From Flammeovirga pacifica (GTDB lineage Bacteria > Bacteroidota > Bacteroidia > Cytophagales > Flammeovirgaceae), in NCBI RefSeq assembly GCF_000807855.2, contig NZ_JRYR02000001.1, forward strand, positions 4,821,427 to 4,885,426: a DNA stretch of 64,000 nt, read 5' to 3'. The position numbers were made by a program, and so were the translations under genes. The notes beneath the pieces were generated by a model. It searched no databases. It saw only the letters and a program-made list of their open reading frames with translations, and had not been told where the DNA came from. Positions 10,210 to 19,709 of this stretch are shown here, one piece after another (positions within the stretch are counted from its first letter, which is position 1; each line of letters begins with the position of its first letter).

Positions 10210-11796
10210 ATGAGACCACTTTTCATATTACTATTTTTTGTATTCATCTCTGAGTCACAAGCTCAAGATTCTTTTTTCCTAGTTACTTTTCACAACAAGG
10301 ATAATACTACACATTCTTTAGAAAGACCAGAAGAATTTCTATCCGTCGAAGCAATAGCAAGAAGAGATAAATTCAATATCGATATAGATTCAACAGATTT
10401 ACCTATTGCATTATCAAATATTGAGGCAGTAGAAACGGCTGGAGCAAAAATTTGGTACGCAACAAAATGGTTAAACGGTGTTATTGTGTCTGAGGCAGAC
10501 TCTTCTGCCATTGCTCAACTAGATATTGTTGAGAAAGTACGAAATATGAGTGATAAGACTTTGGGAGGTATAGAAAAATCCTATGATTATAAAGAATCAT
10601 TTAAAGTCAATAATGCAAGAAATCAAGTTCAAAATGAAATGATTGGCCTTGATGTAATGCACGAGATGGGGTACAAAGGTCAAGGCATAAAAATAGCCGT
10701 TTTAGATGCTGGTTTTAGTAATTATAATAATGTTCCACAATTCAGTGATGTTGATATTGTCGATACTTATGATTTTTATTCTAAAAATAGCACAGTAGAA
10801 GACGATCATCATCATGGTACAGAAGTGATGTCTACGATGGCTGCTTTTGAGGAAGGAGAGTATGAAGGAGGATCGCCCGAGGCCAGTTATTATTTATATA
10901 GAACAGAGAACACCTCTTTTGAAACAAGAATAGAAGAGTTAATGTGGTTAATGGCTGCCGAAAGAGCAGACTCTATTGGGATTGATATTATTCAATCTTC
11001 TTTAGGATATTATGATTTTGACGAGCCTTCCCAAAACTATACACATGAAGATTTAAATGGGAAAATTGCATGGATAACTCTTGCGGCTAATCATGCATTC
11101 CAAAAGGGGATTGTCGTTGTTGTTTCTGCAGGGAATGAAGGGAATAGTTCATGGGAAAAGATTACTTTTCCGAGCGATTCACCTTTTGTTTTAACCATAG
11201 GATCAGTAAACGCAAATGAAGAAAAGGCACTTTCTAGTTCTATTGGTCCAACAGCAGATAATAGAATTAAGCCAGATGTGATGGCCTTAGGTCAAAGTTG
11301 TGTCGTTATTGGTACTAATGGTACTGTGAAATCATCAAGTGGTACTTCTTTTTCAGCTCCTCAAATGGCCTCATTTGTTGCGGGTCTATTAGAACATAAT
11401 GGCAGTCTTACTCCTTCCCAAGTGATGAATATGGTGAAACAATCGGGTGACAGAAAGTTTAATTTAGGAAATGAATATGGCTACGGTATCCCCAATTTCT
11501 CAAGGGCTTTAAATGTATCAGCAATATCAGATATAACTACTCTTGATGAAGTAAAAGTATATCCTAATCCAGTAAATGGTGAAAGGATTTCTTTAGAATT
11601 GCCTCAAGAAATGTTAGGTAAAACCATAAAAATTGAATGGTTTAACATGGAAGGCAGAAAGTTAGATAAAATTAAACTAAGCCAATTAGATAAAATAAAT
11701 ACTATTGATGTCCCTGCAAAAGCAAGAGGACAATACATATTGCTTCGTATTCAATTTGATGGTGGAGTAAGAACTATAAAAGTGAAAGTAAATTAA
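10210..11796 (+). CDS. Secreted subtilisin-like serine protease with T9SS sorting domain
   Basis: S8 family peptidase, about 528 residues from the ATG at 10210. I prefer that start to the ATG at 10183 because MRPLFILLFFVF...SQAQ is a clean signal peptide. Numbering from it: an N-terminal propeptide-like region, catalytic Asp166 (IAVLDAGFS), His202 (DDHHHGT) and Ser382 (GTSFSAPQMA). The C-terminal about 80 residues (VYPNPVNGE ... GQYILLRI ... TIKVKVN) have the T9SS type A sorting pattern, so the enzyme is probably exported across the outer membrane. The substrate is unknown. galE follows after 11 bases on the same strand. Confidence 0.9.
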   Translation: MRPLFILLFFVFISESQAQDSFFLVTFHNKDNTTHSLERPEEFLSVEAIARRDKFNIDIDSTDLPIALSNIEAVETAGAKIWYATKWLNGVIVSEADSSAIAQLDIVEKVRNMSDKTLGGIEKSYDYKESFKVNNARNQVQNEMIGLDVMHEMGYKGQGIKIAVLDAGFSNYNNVPQFSDVDIVDTYDFYSKNSTVEDDHHHGTEVMSTMAAFEEGEYEGGSPEASYYLYRTENTSFETRIEELMWLMAAERADSIGIDIIQSSLGYYDFDEPSQNYTHEDLNGKIAWITLAANHAFQKGIVVVVSAGNEGNSSWEKITFPSDSPFVLTIGSVNANEEKALSSSIGPTADNRIKPDVMALGQSCVVIGTNGTVKSSSGTSFSAPQMASFVAGLLEHNGSLTPSQVMNMVKQSGDRKFNLGNEYGYGIPNFSRALNVSAISDITTLDEVKVYPNPVNGERISLELPQEMLGKTIKIEWFNMEGRKLDKIKLSQLDKINTIDVPAKARGQYILLRIQFDGGVRTIKVKVN

Positions 11797-11807
11797 TTAA
11801 ATATATA

Positions 11808-12836
11808 ATGAAACAAATTCTTGTTACAGGAGGAACCGGCTATATAGGTTCTCATACTGTCGTAGAATTACAAAAGAAAGGTTACGATGTCGTTATAGTA
11901 GACGATCTTTCTAATTCTGAAAAAAGTGTTCTTGATCGCATTGAAAAGATATCAGGGAAACGACCTCATTTTGAAGAGCTTAACTTAGTTGATCCTATTA
12001 AAACGAATCAATTATTCGAAAAATATTCCAATCTAGAGGCTATTATTCATTTTGCAGCATTTAAAGCTGTAGGGGAATCTGTACAAAAACCATTGGCTTA
12101 TTATCAAAATAACTTGGTGTCACTCATCAATTTATTAAATGCTATGAGGACTTATGATGTACCCAATATGGTATTTTCTTCTTCTTGTACAGTATATGGT
12201 CAGCCAGACAACTTGCCGGTTACAGAAAATGCTCCTGTACAACCTGCAGAATCACCTTATGGTAATACCAAACAAATTTGTGAAGAAATCCTTAGAGATT
12301 CGGCAAAAGCTTATCCAGAGTTAAATACCATTGCTTTACGTTACTTTAATCCTGTAGGAGCTCATGAAACAGCTTTAATTGGAGAGTTACCTAAAGGAGT
12401 GCCTCAAAACTTAGTACCATTTATTACTCAAACGGCTGTAGGTTTAAGAGATGAATTGTCTGTTTTTGGAGACGATTATTCTACTGTTGATGGCTCTGCT
12501 GTAAGAGATTATATTCACGTGGTAGATTTAGCTCAGGCTCATATTATTGCCGCAGAGAGACTTCTTGAAAAAAGAAATGAAGAAAACTACGAATTCTTTA
12601 ATCTTGGTACAGGTACTGGCAGCTCAGTTTTACAAGTGATTAATGCTTTTGAGGAAGCCAATGGTATTCCTGTGAAGTATAAAATTGTGGATAGAAGGGA
12701 AGGAGATGTAGAGCAAATTTGGGCAGATACCACTATAGCCAATGAAGTGCTAGGATGGAAAGCATCAAAAGGATTAAACGAAATGATGAGTTCTGCTTGG
12801 GCTTGGGAAAAAAGTATTAGAGAAGGCGATTGTTAA
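11808..12836 (+). CDS. galE: UDP-glucose 4-epimerase
   Basis: Extended short-chain dehydrogenase that interconverts UDP-glucose and UDP-galactose using tightly bound NAD, supplying galactose for surface polysaccharide. 342 residues, normal length. Seen: GGTGYIGSH nucleotide-binding motif (8-16), Ser125/126 in SSSCTVYG, catalytic Tyr151 and Lys155 in SPYGNTK, RYFNPVGAH, and GEDSAVRDYIHV-like GSAVRDYIHVVDLA. The 11-base gap suggests co-transcription with the protease upstream, though no functional link is evident. A strong terminator follows. Confidence 0.95.
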   Translation: MKQILVTGGTGYIGSHTVVELQKKGYDVVIVDDLSNSEKSVLDRIEKISGKRPHFEELNLVDPIKTNQLFEKYSNLEAIIHFAAFKAVGESVQKPLAYYQNNLVSLINLLNAMRTYDVPNMVFSSSCTVYGQPDNLPVTENAPVQPAESPYGNTKQICEEILRDSAKAYPELNTIALRYFNPVGAHETALIGELPKGVPQNLVPFITQTAVGLRDELSVFGDDYSTVDGSAVRDYIHVVDLAQAHIIAAERLLEKRNEENYEFFNLGTGTGSSVLQVINAFEEANGIPVKYKIVDRREGDVEQIWADTTIANEVLGWKASKGLNEMMSSAWAWEKSIREGDC

Positions 12837-12855
12837 TCCCTTCTATTGAATAAAC

Positions 12856-12899
12856 AAAACGAGGTGATCCTATAAATATATAAGATCACCTCGTTTTCT
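12856..12899. terminator. Bidirectional hairpin terminator
   Basis: 14-bp perfect arms (AAAACGAGGTGATC / GATCACCTCGTTTT) between convergent galE and the yicC-like gene. Confidence 0.9.
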
Positions 12900-12914
12900 C
12901 TTTCTAAAGAAGTA

Positions 12915-13793
12915 TTAAAGAATGTTCAAGTTTTGTTCCTTGATTTTCTCTAACTCGTCCTTCATGTTCACCACTATTTTTTGGATGTCAACATCATTTG
13001 CTTTTGAGCCAATAGTGTTAATCTCTCTTCCAATTTCTTGAGCAATGAAGCCCAGTTTTTTACCATTGGATTGAGGAGTATCTAGTGTTTGAATAAAATA
13101 TTTTAAATGCTGAGCTAAACGAACTTTTTCTTCGTTAATATCTAATTTCTCAATGTAGAAAATCAGCTCTTGTTCAAATCTATTCGAGTCAAAATTATCG
13201 TTACTTTCAAATTCAGCTACCTGACTTCTTAAGCGTTCTTTAAGTCTTTCGATTCTCTGAGGATCTAAAACTTTTACCTCTTCAAGGTAGGTCGAGATTT
13301 TTTCTACAGAACCTCTTAAAGCTTTTTCTAAAGCTTCTCCTTCATGAGATCTAAATTCAATAGTTTTAGCGATAGCACTTTTAATTGCTTCTAAAACTGA
13401 AGGCCAATCTTCTGCTAAAACATCTTCGTTATTTTCTTTCTGATATACTTCAGGCATTGTCATTACAATTTGAAGAAGCTGTTCATTGCTTTCATCTAAA
13501 TCATTAGAAATGCTTTTCAGATCGTTGTAATAACTTTTGATGACACTCGTATTTAATGCCGCCTTTAAAGAATCCTCTCTTTTTGATGCATAATTTAGTA
13601 TAAGTAAAATTTTCCCTCTCTGTAATTTAGAGGTTAAAAGATTACGGATTTCAATTTCTTTATCAGAAAAAGCGGATGACATTTTAATATTAGAATCAGC
13701 ATTTTTAGAATTTAATGTCTTGATTTCAATGGAAACACTAAGCTGATCATTTTCTATACTTTGTTGGCCAAAGCCCGTCATCGATTGCACCAT
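12915..13793 (-). CDS. YicC/YloC-family endoribonuclease
   Basis: A 292-residue protein with the diagnostic N-terminus MVQSMTGFG, the central SHEGEAL segment and the C-terminal DUF1732 block (EELIFYIEKLDINEE, GKKLGFIAQEIGREINTIGSKA). YicC proteins are reported to be RNases that act on small RNAs in E. coli; this is family knowledge. In many bacteria yicC sits beside gmk, but gmk is not here. It is a single gene, with 263 bases of AT-rich sequence upstream before the next divergent gene. Confidence 0.92.
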   Translation of the reverse strand: MVQSMTGFGQQSIENDQLSVSIEIKTLNSKNADSNIKMSSAFSDKEIEIRNLLTSKLQRGKILLILNYASKREDSLKAALNTSVIKSYYNDLKSISNDLDESNEQLLQIVMTMPEVYQKENNEDVLAEDWPSVLEAIKSAIAKTIEFRSHEGEALEKALRGSVEKISTYLEEVKVLDPQRIERLKERLRSQVAEFESNDNFDSNRFEQELIFYIEKLDINEEKVRLAQHLKYFIQTLDTPQSNGKKLGFIAQEIGREINTIGSKANDVDIQKIVVNMKDELEKIKEQNLNIL

Positions 13794-14056
13794 ACTTGTA
13801 ATATCTAGATCGTTATTATCATTGTTTTAGACAATAACGCATTGGTTTAAATAACTTGATAAATGGAATCACAAATATAGTCTTTTACTTGAATGATGAA
13901 TGTTAAGTCTTGAATTATTCTTCAATTACGTAGATAGAATCAAAAAAAAGATTAGAAAAGTATGAATCTCCCCGTGAATACTTTTAATTTATAGTTAGCT
14001 AAAAACTAGCAACACATTTTATATTAAATAAGTTAAGATTAAAACTATTTTTCTAA

Positions 14057-14899
14057 ATGAATACATTCGATTACAATTGGCAAACCTACGATAAGGTAGA
14101 GATTTACGGAAAGTGTTGGTTACCAAAAAAAGATACAGAAATTAAAGGGGTACTCTGTTTAGTACATGGTTTCGGAGAACATATACAAAGATATCATCAT
14201 GTAGCTGAATTTTTCACCAATCAAGGTTTTGGATTTATTGCTTATGATCAGAGAGGACATGGTAAAACATCGGGTAAAAGGGGAGTGGTTCCTAGTTATG
14301 AAGATGTATTGGAAAATGTGACAGAATTTTTATCTCTGGTAAAAGAAAAGTTTCAAGATATTCCTTTAATTCTATACGGTCATAGTATGGGCGGAAACAT
14401 TGCAATGACCTATATATTAAATTACCCTGATGCTCCAATTAAAGGGGCTATAATCACTTCTCCTTGGTTGCGATTGGCGAAATCACCTCCGCAATGGCAA
14501 GAAAACATAGGTAAATTTATTGGCGGTTTATTCAAAGGATTTGTGATGCCTTCAAAATTAGACCCTTCTCATTTATCTACTGATTTGAATGTAGGAAAAG
14601 AATATATGAAAGATCCTTTGGTGCACAATAAAATCTCTACACCACTTTATTTTGGAGTAAAAGAATCTGGTGGAATGTGTTTAAAAACAGCAAAAGATTT
14701 AAAAGTAAATACCTTATTGATGCATGGAGATGATGATCATATAACATCATACAATGCCTCGAGAAACTTTACATTAAAAGCACCTGCAGAACAACTAAAA
14801 TTTGTGAGTTGGAAAGGCATGAGACATGAATTGCACAATGAAACAAAGAAAGAAGAAGTGTTGAATAAGATGTTGGATTTTGTAGAAGATTTAATCTAA
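14057..14899 (+). CDS. Alpha/beta hydrolase, monoacylglycerol lipase / lysophospholipase type
   Basis: A 280-residue serine hydrolase. Seen: oxyanion segment LVHGFGEH, YDQRGHGKTSG, nucleophile elbow GHSMGG with Ser110, acid residue in HGDDDHIT (about Asp226), and catalytic His257 in GMRHELHNE. The RGHG(K)S-like and GHSMGG motifs match monoacylglycerol lipases and PldB-type lysophospholipases. No signal peptide, so probably cytoplasmic. It is a single gene, convergent with the araC-like gene 41 bases away. The substrate is inferred from the family only. Confidence 0.86.
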   Translation: MNTFDYNWQTYDKVEIYGKCWLPKKDTEIKGVLCLVHGFGEHIQRYHHVAEFFTNQGFGFIAYDQRGHGKTSGKRGVVPSYEDVLENVTEFLSLVKEKFQDIPLILYGHSMGGNIAMTYILNYPDAPIKGAIITSPWLRLAKSPPQWQENIGKFIGGLFKGFVMPSKLDPSHLSTDLNVGKEYMKDPLVHNKISTPLYFGVKESGGMCLKTAKDLKVNTLLMHGDDDHITSYNASRNFTLKAPAEQLKFVSWKGMRHELHNETKKEEVLNKMLDFVEDLI

Positions 14900-14939
14900 T
14901 CTTAGTACAATAATTGATTTCCTTTTTTATCAAATAAAA

Positions 14940-15788
14940 TTAATGAGTAAAAGCTGCATTTTTAAAATCTCGAATACTCATACCATATGACTTTTTGAAT
15001 GATTTTGATAAATGACTACTATCAGTGAAATTCAACTGATAAGCAATTTCTTTTAAAGATAAATCGGTGTGTTTAATTTTAGTTTCTACAATTCTAAGCT
15101 TCGCTTTTATAATATAATCTCCTAAACTTATTTGAGCATTCTTCTTAAAGTACTCAGAAAAATAGGTTTTCGAAATATTAAACTTGTCAGCAAGAATTGG
15201 GATCTTTAATTTTTCTGTATCGGTTATATTTTGATTGATGTAACGCAGAATTTCTCCAAATTTTCCATCCGTTTTATTAGATTGTTCTATGTATTTGTTC
15301 TCAATATTTCTCCCAAGGAATTCTAAAATTGTGACTAAAATACTACTGACAATAGATTTTGAATAAGCATCGGTATTCAGTGATTCCTTGTAAATCATAT
15401 GAATATTTTGAATAATAAATTGTCTTTCACTTTCAGAGGAAATAATATCTCCAGGTATTTTATTGTAGTGAGCAATGATATATGATATTTGCTCAAACCA
15501 ACGATTATAGTCCGTTTTACCATCACTATTTAAGAAATAATGATCGGTAAAACGGATAAAAGTGAAACGGGTAGTTTCTTTTATTTTAAATGAATGACAA
15601 TCGAGCGGAGGAAGTAAGAATACATTACCCTCCTTATATTCAAATTCATGATCATTGATACATTGAAATCCACTACCTTTTTCGATATAAACAATTTCAA
15701 AAAAGTTGTGTTTATGTGGACGTTTTTCCCATGTTGAAAGTTCTTCGACATGAATTTCAAATACTTTTTGTAACGATTGTGTAATCAT
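14940..15788 (-). CDS. AraC-family transcriptional regulator
   Basis: A 282-residue protein. Seen: an N-terminal cupin-like sensor ([28 protein letters not shown]) and a C-terminal two-helix-turn-helix domain (about 180-282) ending in the family signature [23 protein letters not shown]. Its ATG lies one base after the stop of the SDR gene, so both belong to one operon and the regulator probably controls the oxidoreductase or is co-induced with it. The ligand is unknown. Confidence 0.9.
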   Translation of the reverse strand: MITQSLQKVFEIHVEELSTWEKRPHKHNFFEIVYIEKGSGFQCINDHEFEYKEGNVFLLPPLDCHSFKIKETTRFTFIRFTDHYFLNSDGKTDYNRWFEQISYIIAHYNKIPGDIISSESERQFIIQNIHMIYKESLNTDAYSKSIVSSILVTILEFLGRNIENKYIEQSNKTDGKFGEILRYINQNITDTEKLKIPILADKFNISKTYFSEYFKKNAQISLGDYIIKAKLRIVETKIKHTDLSLKEIAYQLNFTDSSHLSKSFKKSYGMSIRDFKNAAFTH

Positions 15789-15789
15789 T

Positions 15790-16593
15790 TTAGTAATTAT
15801 TTAAAATGGATTCGGTTAACTGAATTAAACTATAGTTTAATTCAGAATTGTAAGCGTCGGTATGTGCTTGACCAATTCTTCCCTGATCATTATCAAAATA
15901 GATACCTGATTTGTCTTTATATTGCTCACTAACAGCTAAATCGTAAAGGATGTTTCCCCCTTTGTCTGCCCCTGACCAAAACTTACCGTAAGCTACTTTG
16001 ACCATATTAGTATTTAATAGTGAACCAGGGTTTACAGCAATAACTACCAGGTCTTTTTCTTCTTGAGCAAGGGTAAAAGACCATTGTGTTAAAGCTAATT
16101 TACTTTGTGCATATGTAGCATTTTCTGAAAGTGCAGTGCTTCCTTTTAAGGCATCAAATGATACGGGTGATTGTGCAGCTGAACTAAGATTAATTATTCT
16201 AGCCTCTTCTGATTTTTTTAAAAGCGGTAATAACTCTTTCGTTAATAAATAAGGCGATAAGTAATTGACAACAAAACGTAAATCTAATCCGTTTTCGTTG
16301 GTTAATTTTTTACCATAGAATACCCCAGCATTATTAATAAGAATATCTAATTGTGTTAATGTCTCTTTTATCTCTATCGCCATCTTTTTTACGGCTTTAA
16401 ATGAAGATAAATCAGCAACAAAACCATTTATATTTTGATTACCACTTTGGGTTTTGACTTCTTCTATAACAGTTTGAAGTTTTTCAGAACTTCTACCATG
16501 TAAATATATTGAGTGCCCGTCAGAGGCTAATTTGATGGCTGCTAATTTACCAATACCATCTGTACTACCTGTGATTAAAATAACTTTTTTCAT
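15790..16593 (-). CDS. Short-chain dehydrogenase/reductase
   Basis: A 267-residue NAD(P)-dependent oxidoreductase. Seen: TGSTDGIG cofactor motif (8-15), NNAG (87-90), catalytic Ser137/138 in INLSSAA, and Tyr161/Lys165 in YAQSK. Sequence style is close to retinol-dehydrogenase-like SDRs, but the substrate cannot be deduced. It is the first gene of a two-gene operon with the AraC regulator. A perfect inverted repeat (16623-16653) lies 30 bases upstream of its start. Confidence 0.9.
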   Translation of the reverse strand: MKKVILITGSTDGIGKLAAIKLASDGHSIYLHGRSSEKLQTVIEEVKTQSGNQNINGFVADLSSFKAVKKMAIEIKETLTQLDILINNAGVFYGKKLTNENGLDLRFVVNYLSPYLLTKELLPLLKKSEEARIINLSSAAQSPVSFDALKGSTALSENATYAQSKLALTQWSFTLAQEEKDLVVIAVNPGSLLNTNMVKVAYGKFWSGADKGGNILYDLAVSEQYKDKSGIYFDNDQGRIGQAHTDAYNSELNYSLIQLTESILNNY

Positions 16594-16622
16594 GACTAAT
16601 ATTTCGGTGAATAAATATAATT

Positions 16623-16653
16623 ATGTCAAGTCAACCTTATGTTGACTTGACAT
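16623..16653. promoter_or_regulatory. Perfect 13-bp inverted repeat: terminator or operator
   Basis: Arms ATGTCAAGTCAAC and GTTGACTTGACAT with a five-base loop. It starts 12 bases after the stop of the radical SAM gene and lies 30 bases upstream of the SDR start. Unlike the other terminators here it lacks flanking A and T runs, so a regulatory role for the SDR-AraC operon is possible. Confidence 0.55.
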
Positions 16654-16664
16654 ATTAATATGTT

Positions 16665-17537
16665 TTACCAAGCAAATGTTCTCAATGTTTCTTGATGAAT
16701 CTCTGGGTGGTTGTTTCTTGCATGTTCTAAGTAAGTTAAGAAACGATCTTTTGATTCCATAAACATTCCCTTCATTGGGGTGATATTATTGCCATGATCT
16801 CCCCAATACATGGTATCAAATGTCATATTCTCTATTAAATACTTTTCTTCTTCAAGTATTTGAAGAGGAGATGCCTGAATAAATTCACCATCTTTAGCTT
16901 GTTGTTCTAGTGTTGTACCAGGCTGTAAAGCTAAAGCCATTGGAGCAATTTCTTCTGGCTGAATTATATTTAATAAATCAGTGGTTGCTTTGATATGTTC
17001 TTGTGATCTAGCTTTGCCACCAAGCCCGAATATAAATGAGGCTAATGTTCTAATACCTGCTTCTTTGGCTTTTCTAGCACCATTAATAATTTCATCGTGG
17101 TCTAACCCTTTTTCAACGAAATCTAAGGTATGTTGGTCTCCTGATTCTAATCCAATATAAGCCATTGTTAAACCTGCTTCTTTCAATATCTTTAACTCTT
17201 CAACAGACTTTCTGTTTAAATCATTATAGCTACTGTATAATGATATTTTAGTCAATTCTGGAAAAGTTTCTTTTATCTTTTGGATGACCTTTAATAGGTA
17301 ATCAGTTTTTAAAACCATCACATTACCATCGGTTAAAAAGATTGAACCAACATAAGGATATAAAGTTCTTGCCTCCTCAATATCAGCAAGTACATCTTCT
17401 AGTTTTCTTTTTCTAAACTTCTTTTCTCTGAACATATCACAAAATGTACATGTATTATGTGTACATCCAATAGTGGTTTGAATAAGTAAACTTTCTGACT
17501 CTATCCAAGGGCGATAAATTTTTCCTTCGTAATGCAT
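16665..17537 (-). CDS. Radical SAM protein with CX4CX2C cluster motif
   Basis: A 290-residue protein. Seen: cluster motif GCTHNTCTFC, with Cys25, Cys30 and Cys33, which is CX4CX2C rather than the usual CX3CX2C; then a radical SAM barrel with FLTDGNVM, YSSYNDLNR, YIGLESGDQHTL and IRTLASFIFGLGG. The overall pattern resembles the Elp3/MiaB-like barrel. No B12-binding or TRAM domain and no C-terminal SPASM Cys cluster. The reaction is unknown. It is a single gene. The first residues include an intact ATG and no better upstream start. Confidence 0.82.
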   Translation of the reverse strand: MHYEGKIYRPWIESESLLIQTTIGCTHNTCTFCDMFREKKFRKRKLEDVLADIEEARTLYPYVGSIFLTDGNVMVLKTDYLLKVIQKIKETFPELTKISLYSSYNDLNRKSVEELKILKEAGLTMAYIGLESGDQHTLDFVEKGLDHDEIINGARKAKEAGIRTLASFIFGLGGKARSQEHIKATTDLLNIIQPEEIAPMALALQPGTTLEQQAKDGEFIQASPLQILEEEKYLIENMTFDTMYWGDHGNNITPMKGMFMESKDRFLTYLEHARNNHPEIHQETLRTFAW

Positions 17538-17768
17538 AGTGTTCTCTTTTTTCGTTTTTGACTATACAAAGGTGAGGGTAAAATTTAAGTAATTAGTAGT
17601 ATGATTATTGGTTAAATAAGTACTATTATTGGAAGTATGGGTGTTTTTACTAATTTTTCATCTTTATTCTCTTGTTTTATGATGCTTGAAGCCAATAATA
17701 GTACTGTTTTTTTTGTTGGTGAGGTGAGCTTTTGATGACGAATATTCAAATGATAAGCTATAAAAAAA

Positions 17769-17793
17769 CACCTGCCGAATCAATCAACAGGTG
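17769..17793 (-). terminator. Terminator of the AspT-like gene
   Basis: Read on the minus strand: stem CACCTG / CAGGTG with a 13-base loop, followed by seven T. A short stem, but well placed 40 bases after the stop. Confidence 0.65.
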
Positions 17794-17832
17794 AATTTAT
17801 ATTTATAAGGATATATATAATATCTAATATTG

Positions 17833-19458
17833 TTATAGTCCTCCAATAATCTGAGCAACAATAATAATGGCTACTAAAGCAAAAGGATAAACAGTTGCAT
17901 AGGCTACTTGAGGAGCATCGCTTTCTGTCATATTATCCATCGCTGATAAACCAGGAGTAGAAGTCATTCCGCCAGTTAAAGCTCCCATTAATGATAGGAA
18001 ATTTACTTTAAACACAAAATGACCAAGGATAGTAACAATTAACATAGGTAATAAGGTGATCATCGCACCAATTCCGAATAATTGAAAACCATACTCACTA
18101 ATTGTAGCTACTAGTTTCGAACCAGCCCCAACACCCACAGGAGTAAGGAATAATAATAAACCAAACTGTCTAAGTAAGGCATTTGCATTGGAAGGTAAGT
18201 GCCAAATAATTGGACCAGTTTTACCAAGTCTACTTAGACCTAAGGCAGCCATTAAAACACCACCTGTTAGACCTAGTGAGAAAGATGAACCTCCTAATAA
18301 AGGAATCTCGATCTTACCAAGTAAAACACCTACAATAATACCTAAAGCAACCGGAAGGAAACTTGGTGTTTCTACCATTTTGATACTATCACCAAATAAT
18401 TCAGTTAAACCTTCTACGTTACCTTTTGTTGAAGAAATTAGAATTTTATCACCAAATCTAAGTTTTGTAGATGGGCGAGGAGTTAAATCTAAACCAGCTC
18501 TTCTAACTCTAGTAACAGTGGCTAAATAGTTATTATGTAAATCAAGTTCACCTAAAGATTTACCGACAATATTTCTTGAAGAAACAACGAACCAACGAAT
18601 TTCATGATAACCAGAACGAGGGATTTTTTTATCAGTAACTTCTCCTAATAATAATTCAACACGTTTTAAAGCATCATCAGTACCTACAGCTTTCACTAAA
18701 TCACCTTTATGGAGAATAGTTTCTTTTGTTGGTGGTTTACTTTCGTTGTTGTTAGGTTCCATTACACGAGACACATTGGCCTTTGTCATGAAACGAATGT
18801 TTAATTCTCCAATACTTTTGCCATCCACATTATCGTTGGTTACGATAAAGTTTTTGTTCATTAATTCTGGTGTACCTGCGTTAGCCTCATCTTCGTATTT
18901 TTTCTCTTCTTCTTCTACTTTTACACCAAAAATTTTTGGAGCAAGTTTGACAAAAAGAATAACACCAATTACACCAAAAGGATAGGCAATACCATAACCA
19001 ATAGATGCTAAAGGTGATTGTGAACTTTCAATAGCAGCGGCTAAACCTGGAGTTGACGTTAATGCTCCGGTTAACAAACCAACAGCGATTTTAAAGTCAA
19101 TATCGAAAGCTATGCCTAATGCAAAAGTGACAAGACCACCTGTAACAACAGAAATAATGGCTAAAATGATCAGTTTACTTCCTTGAGACTTAAAGGCTTC
19201 AAAGAAGGAAGGTCCCGCTTGCATGCCGATAGTGAAAATAAAAAGAAGTAATCCAATTTTTTGAATAATTGAAGGTATTTGGAAATCATCAAAACCAAGA
19301 GCGTTGGTTAAGTATCCATAGAACATAGCTACAAAGATAACAGCTGATAGTCCGAAGGAAACTCCCTTCACACTGATTTTGCCTAATAAAATACCAAAAG
19401 CAATTATTGCGAATAAAGCTACATAATCGGATTTTAGTAGCGAATAAAACATCTCCAT
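17833..19458 (-). CDS. AspT/YidE-type transporter with two RCK_C domains
   Basis: A 541-residue integral membrane protein of the aspartate:alanine exchanger (AAE) family. Seen: two homologous membrane halves (about 1-180 and 365-541), each ending in a similar GALTGGMTSTPGL-type motif (GALTSTPGLAAAIESS and GGMTSTPGLSAMDNM), separated by two soluble TrkA-C/RCK_C domains (about 200-275 and 285-355; GKSIGEL and GKSLGEL begin each). The substrate is unknown; AspT exchanges Asp and Ala, while YidE/YbjL have no firm substrate. It is a single gene with its own terminator. Confidence 0.88.
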   Translation of the reverse strand: MEMFYSLLKSDYVALFAIIAFGILLGKISVKGVSFGLSAVIFVAMFYGYLTNALGFDDFQIPSIIQKIGLLLFIFTIGMQAGPSFFEAFKSQGSKLIILAIISVVTGGLVTFALGIAFDIDFKIAVGLLTGALTSTPGLAAAIESSQSPLASIGYGIAYPFGVIGVILFVKLAPKIFGVKVEEEEKKYEDEANAGTPELMNKNFIVTNDNVDGKSIGELNIRFMTKANVSRVMEPNNNESKPPTKETILHKGDLVKAVGTDDALKRVELLLGEVTDKKIPRSGYHEIRWFVVSSRNIVGKSLGELDLHNNYLATVTRVRRAGLDLTPRPSTKLRFGDKILISSTKGNVEGLTELFGDSIKMVETPSFLPVALGIIVGVLLGKIEIPLLGGSSFSLGLTGGVLMAALGLSRLGKTGPIIWHLPSNANALLRQFGLLLFLTPVGVGAGSKLVATISEYGFQLFGIGAMITLLPMLIVTILGHFVFKVNFLSLMGALTGGMTSTPGLSAMDNMTESDAPQVAYATVYPFALVAIIIVAQIIGGL

Positions 19459-19619
19459 GAAATGAAAGAATGTTAAGTTATGAGATAATATATTTTTTAG
19501 TACTTAATAGCACTAATTACTTTACAAATATGCTTCTTTTTTTTTCTTTAAACAGATGACTTAGTTCATCCTTTTTTCGAATAGCTTTATTTGTTGTTAA
19601 GGATTTTATATACACTATA

Positions 19620-19674
19620 AAAATGCTCCTTATCTTTTATTTAAATACAAATAAAAAGAGATAAGGAGCATTTT
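19620..19674 (-). terminator. Long hairpin terminator of the universal stress gene
   Basis: 16-bp perfect outer arms (AAAATGCTCCTTATCT / AGATAAGGAGCATTTT), extended inward by TTTATTT/AAATAAA. It lies 36 bases beyond the stop at 19710. Confidence 0.9.
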
Positions 19675-19709
19675 AATTATAAATTATTATAATACTTATT
19701 TTTGAGAAA

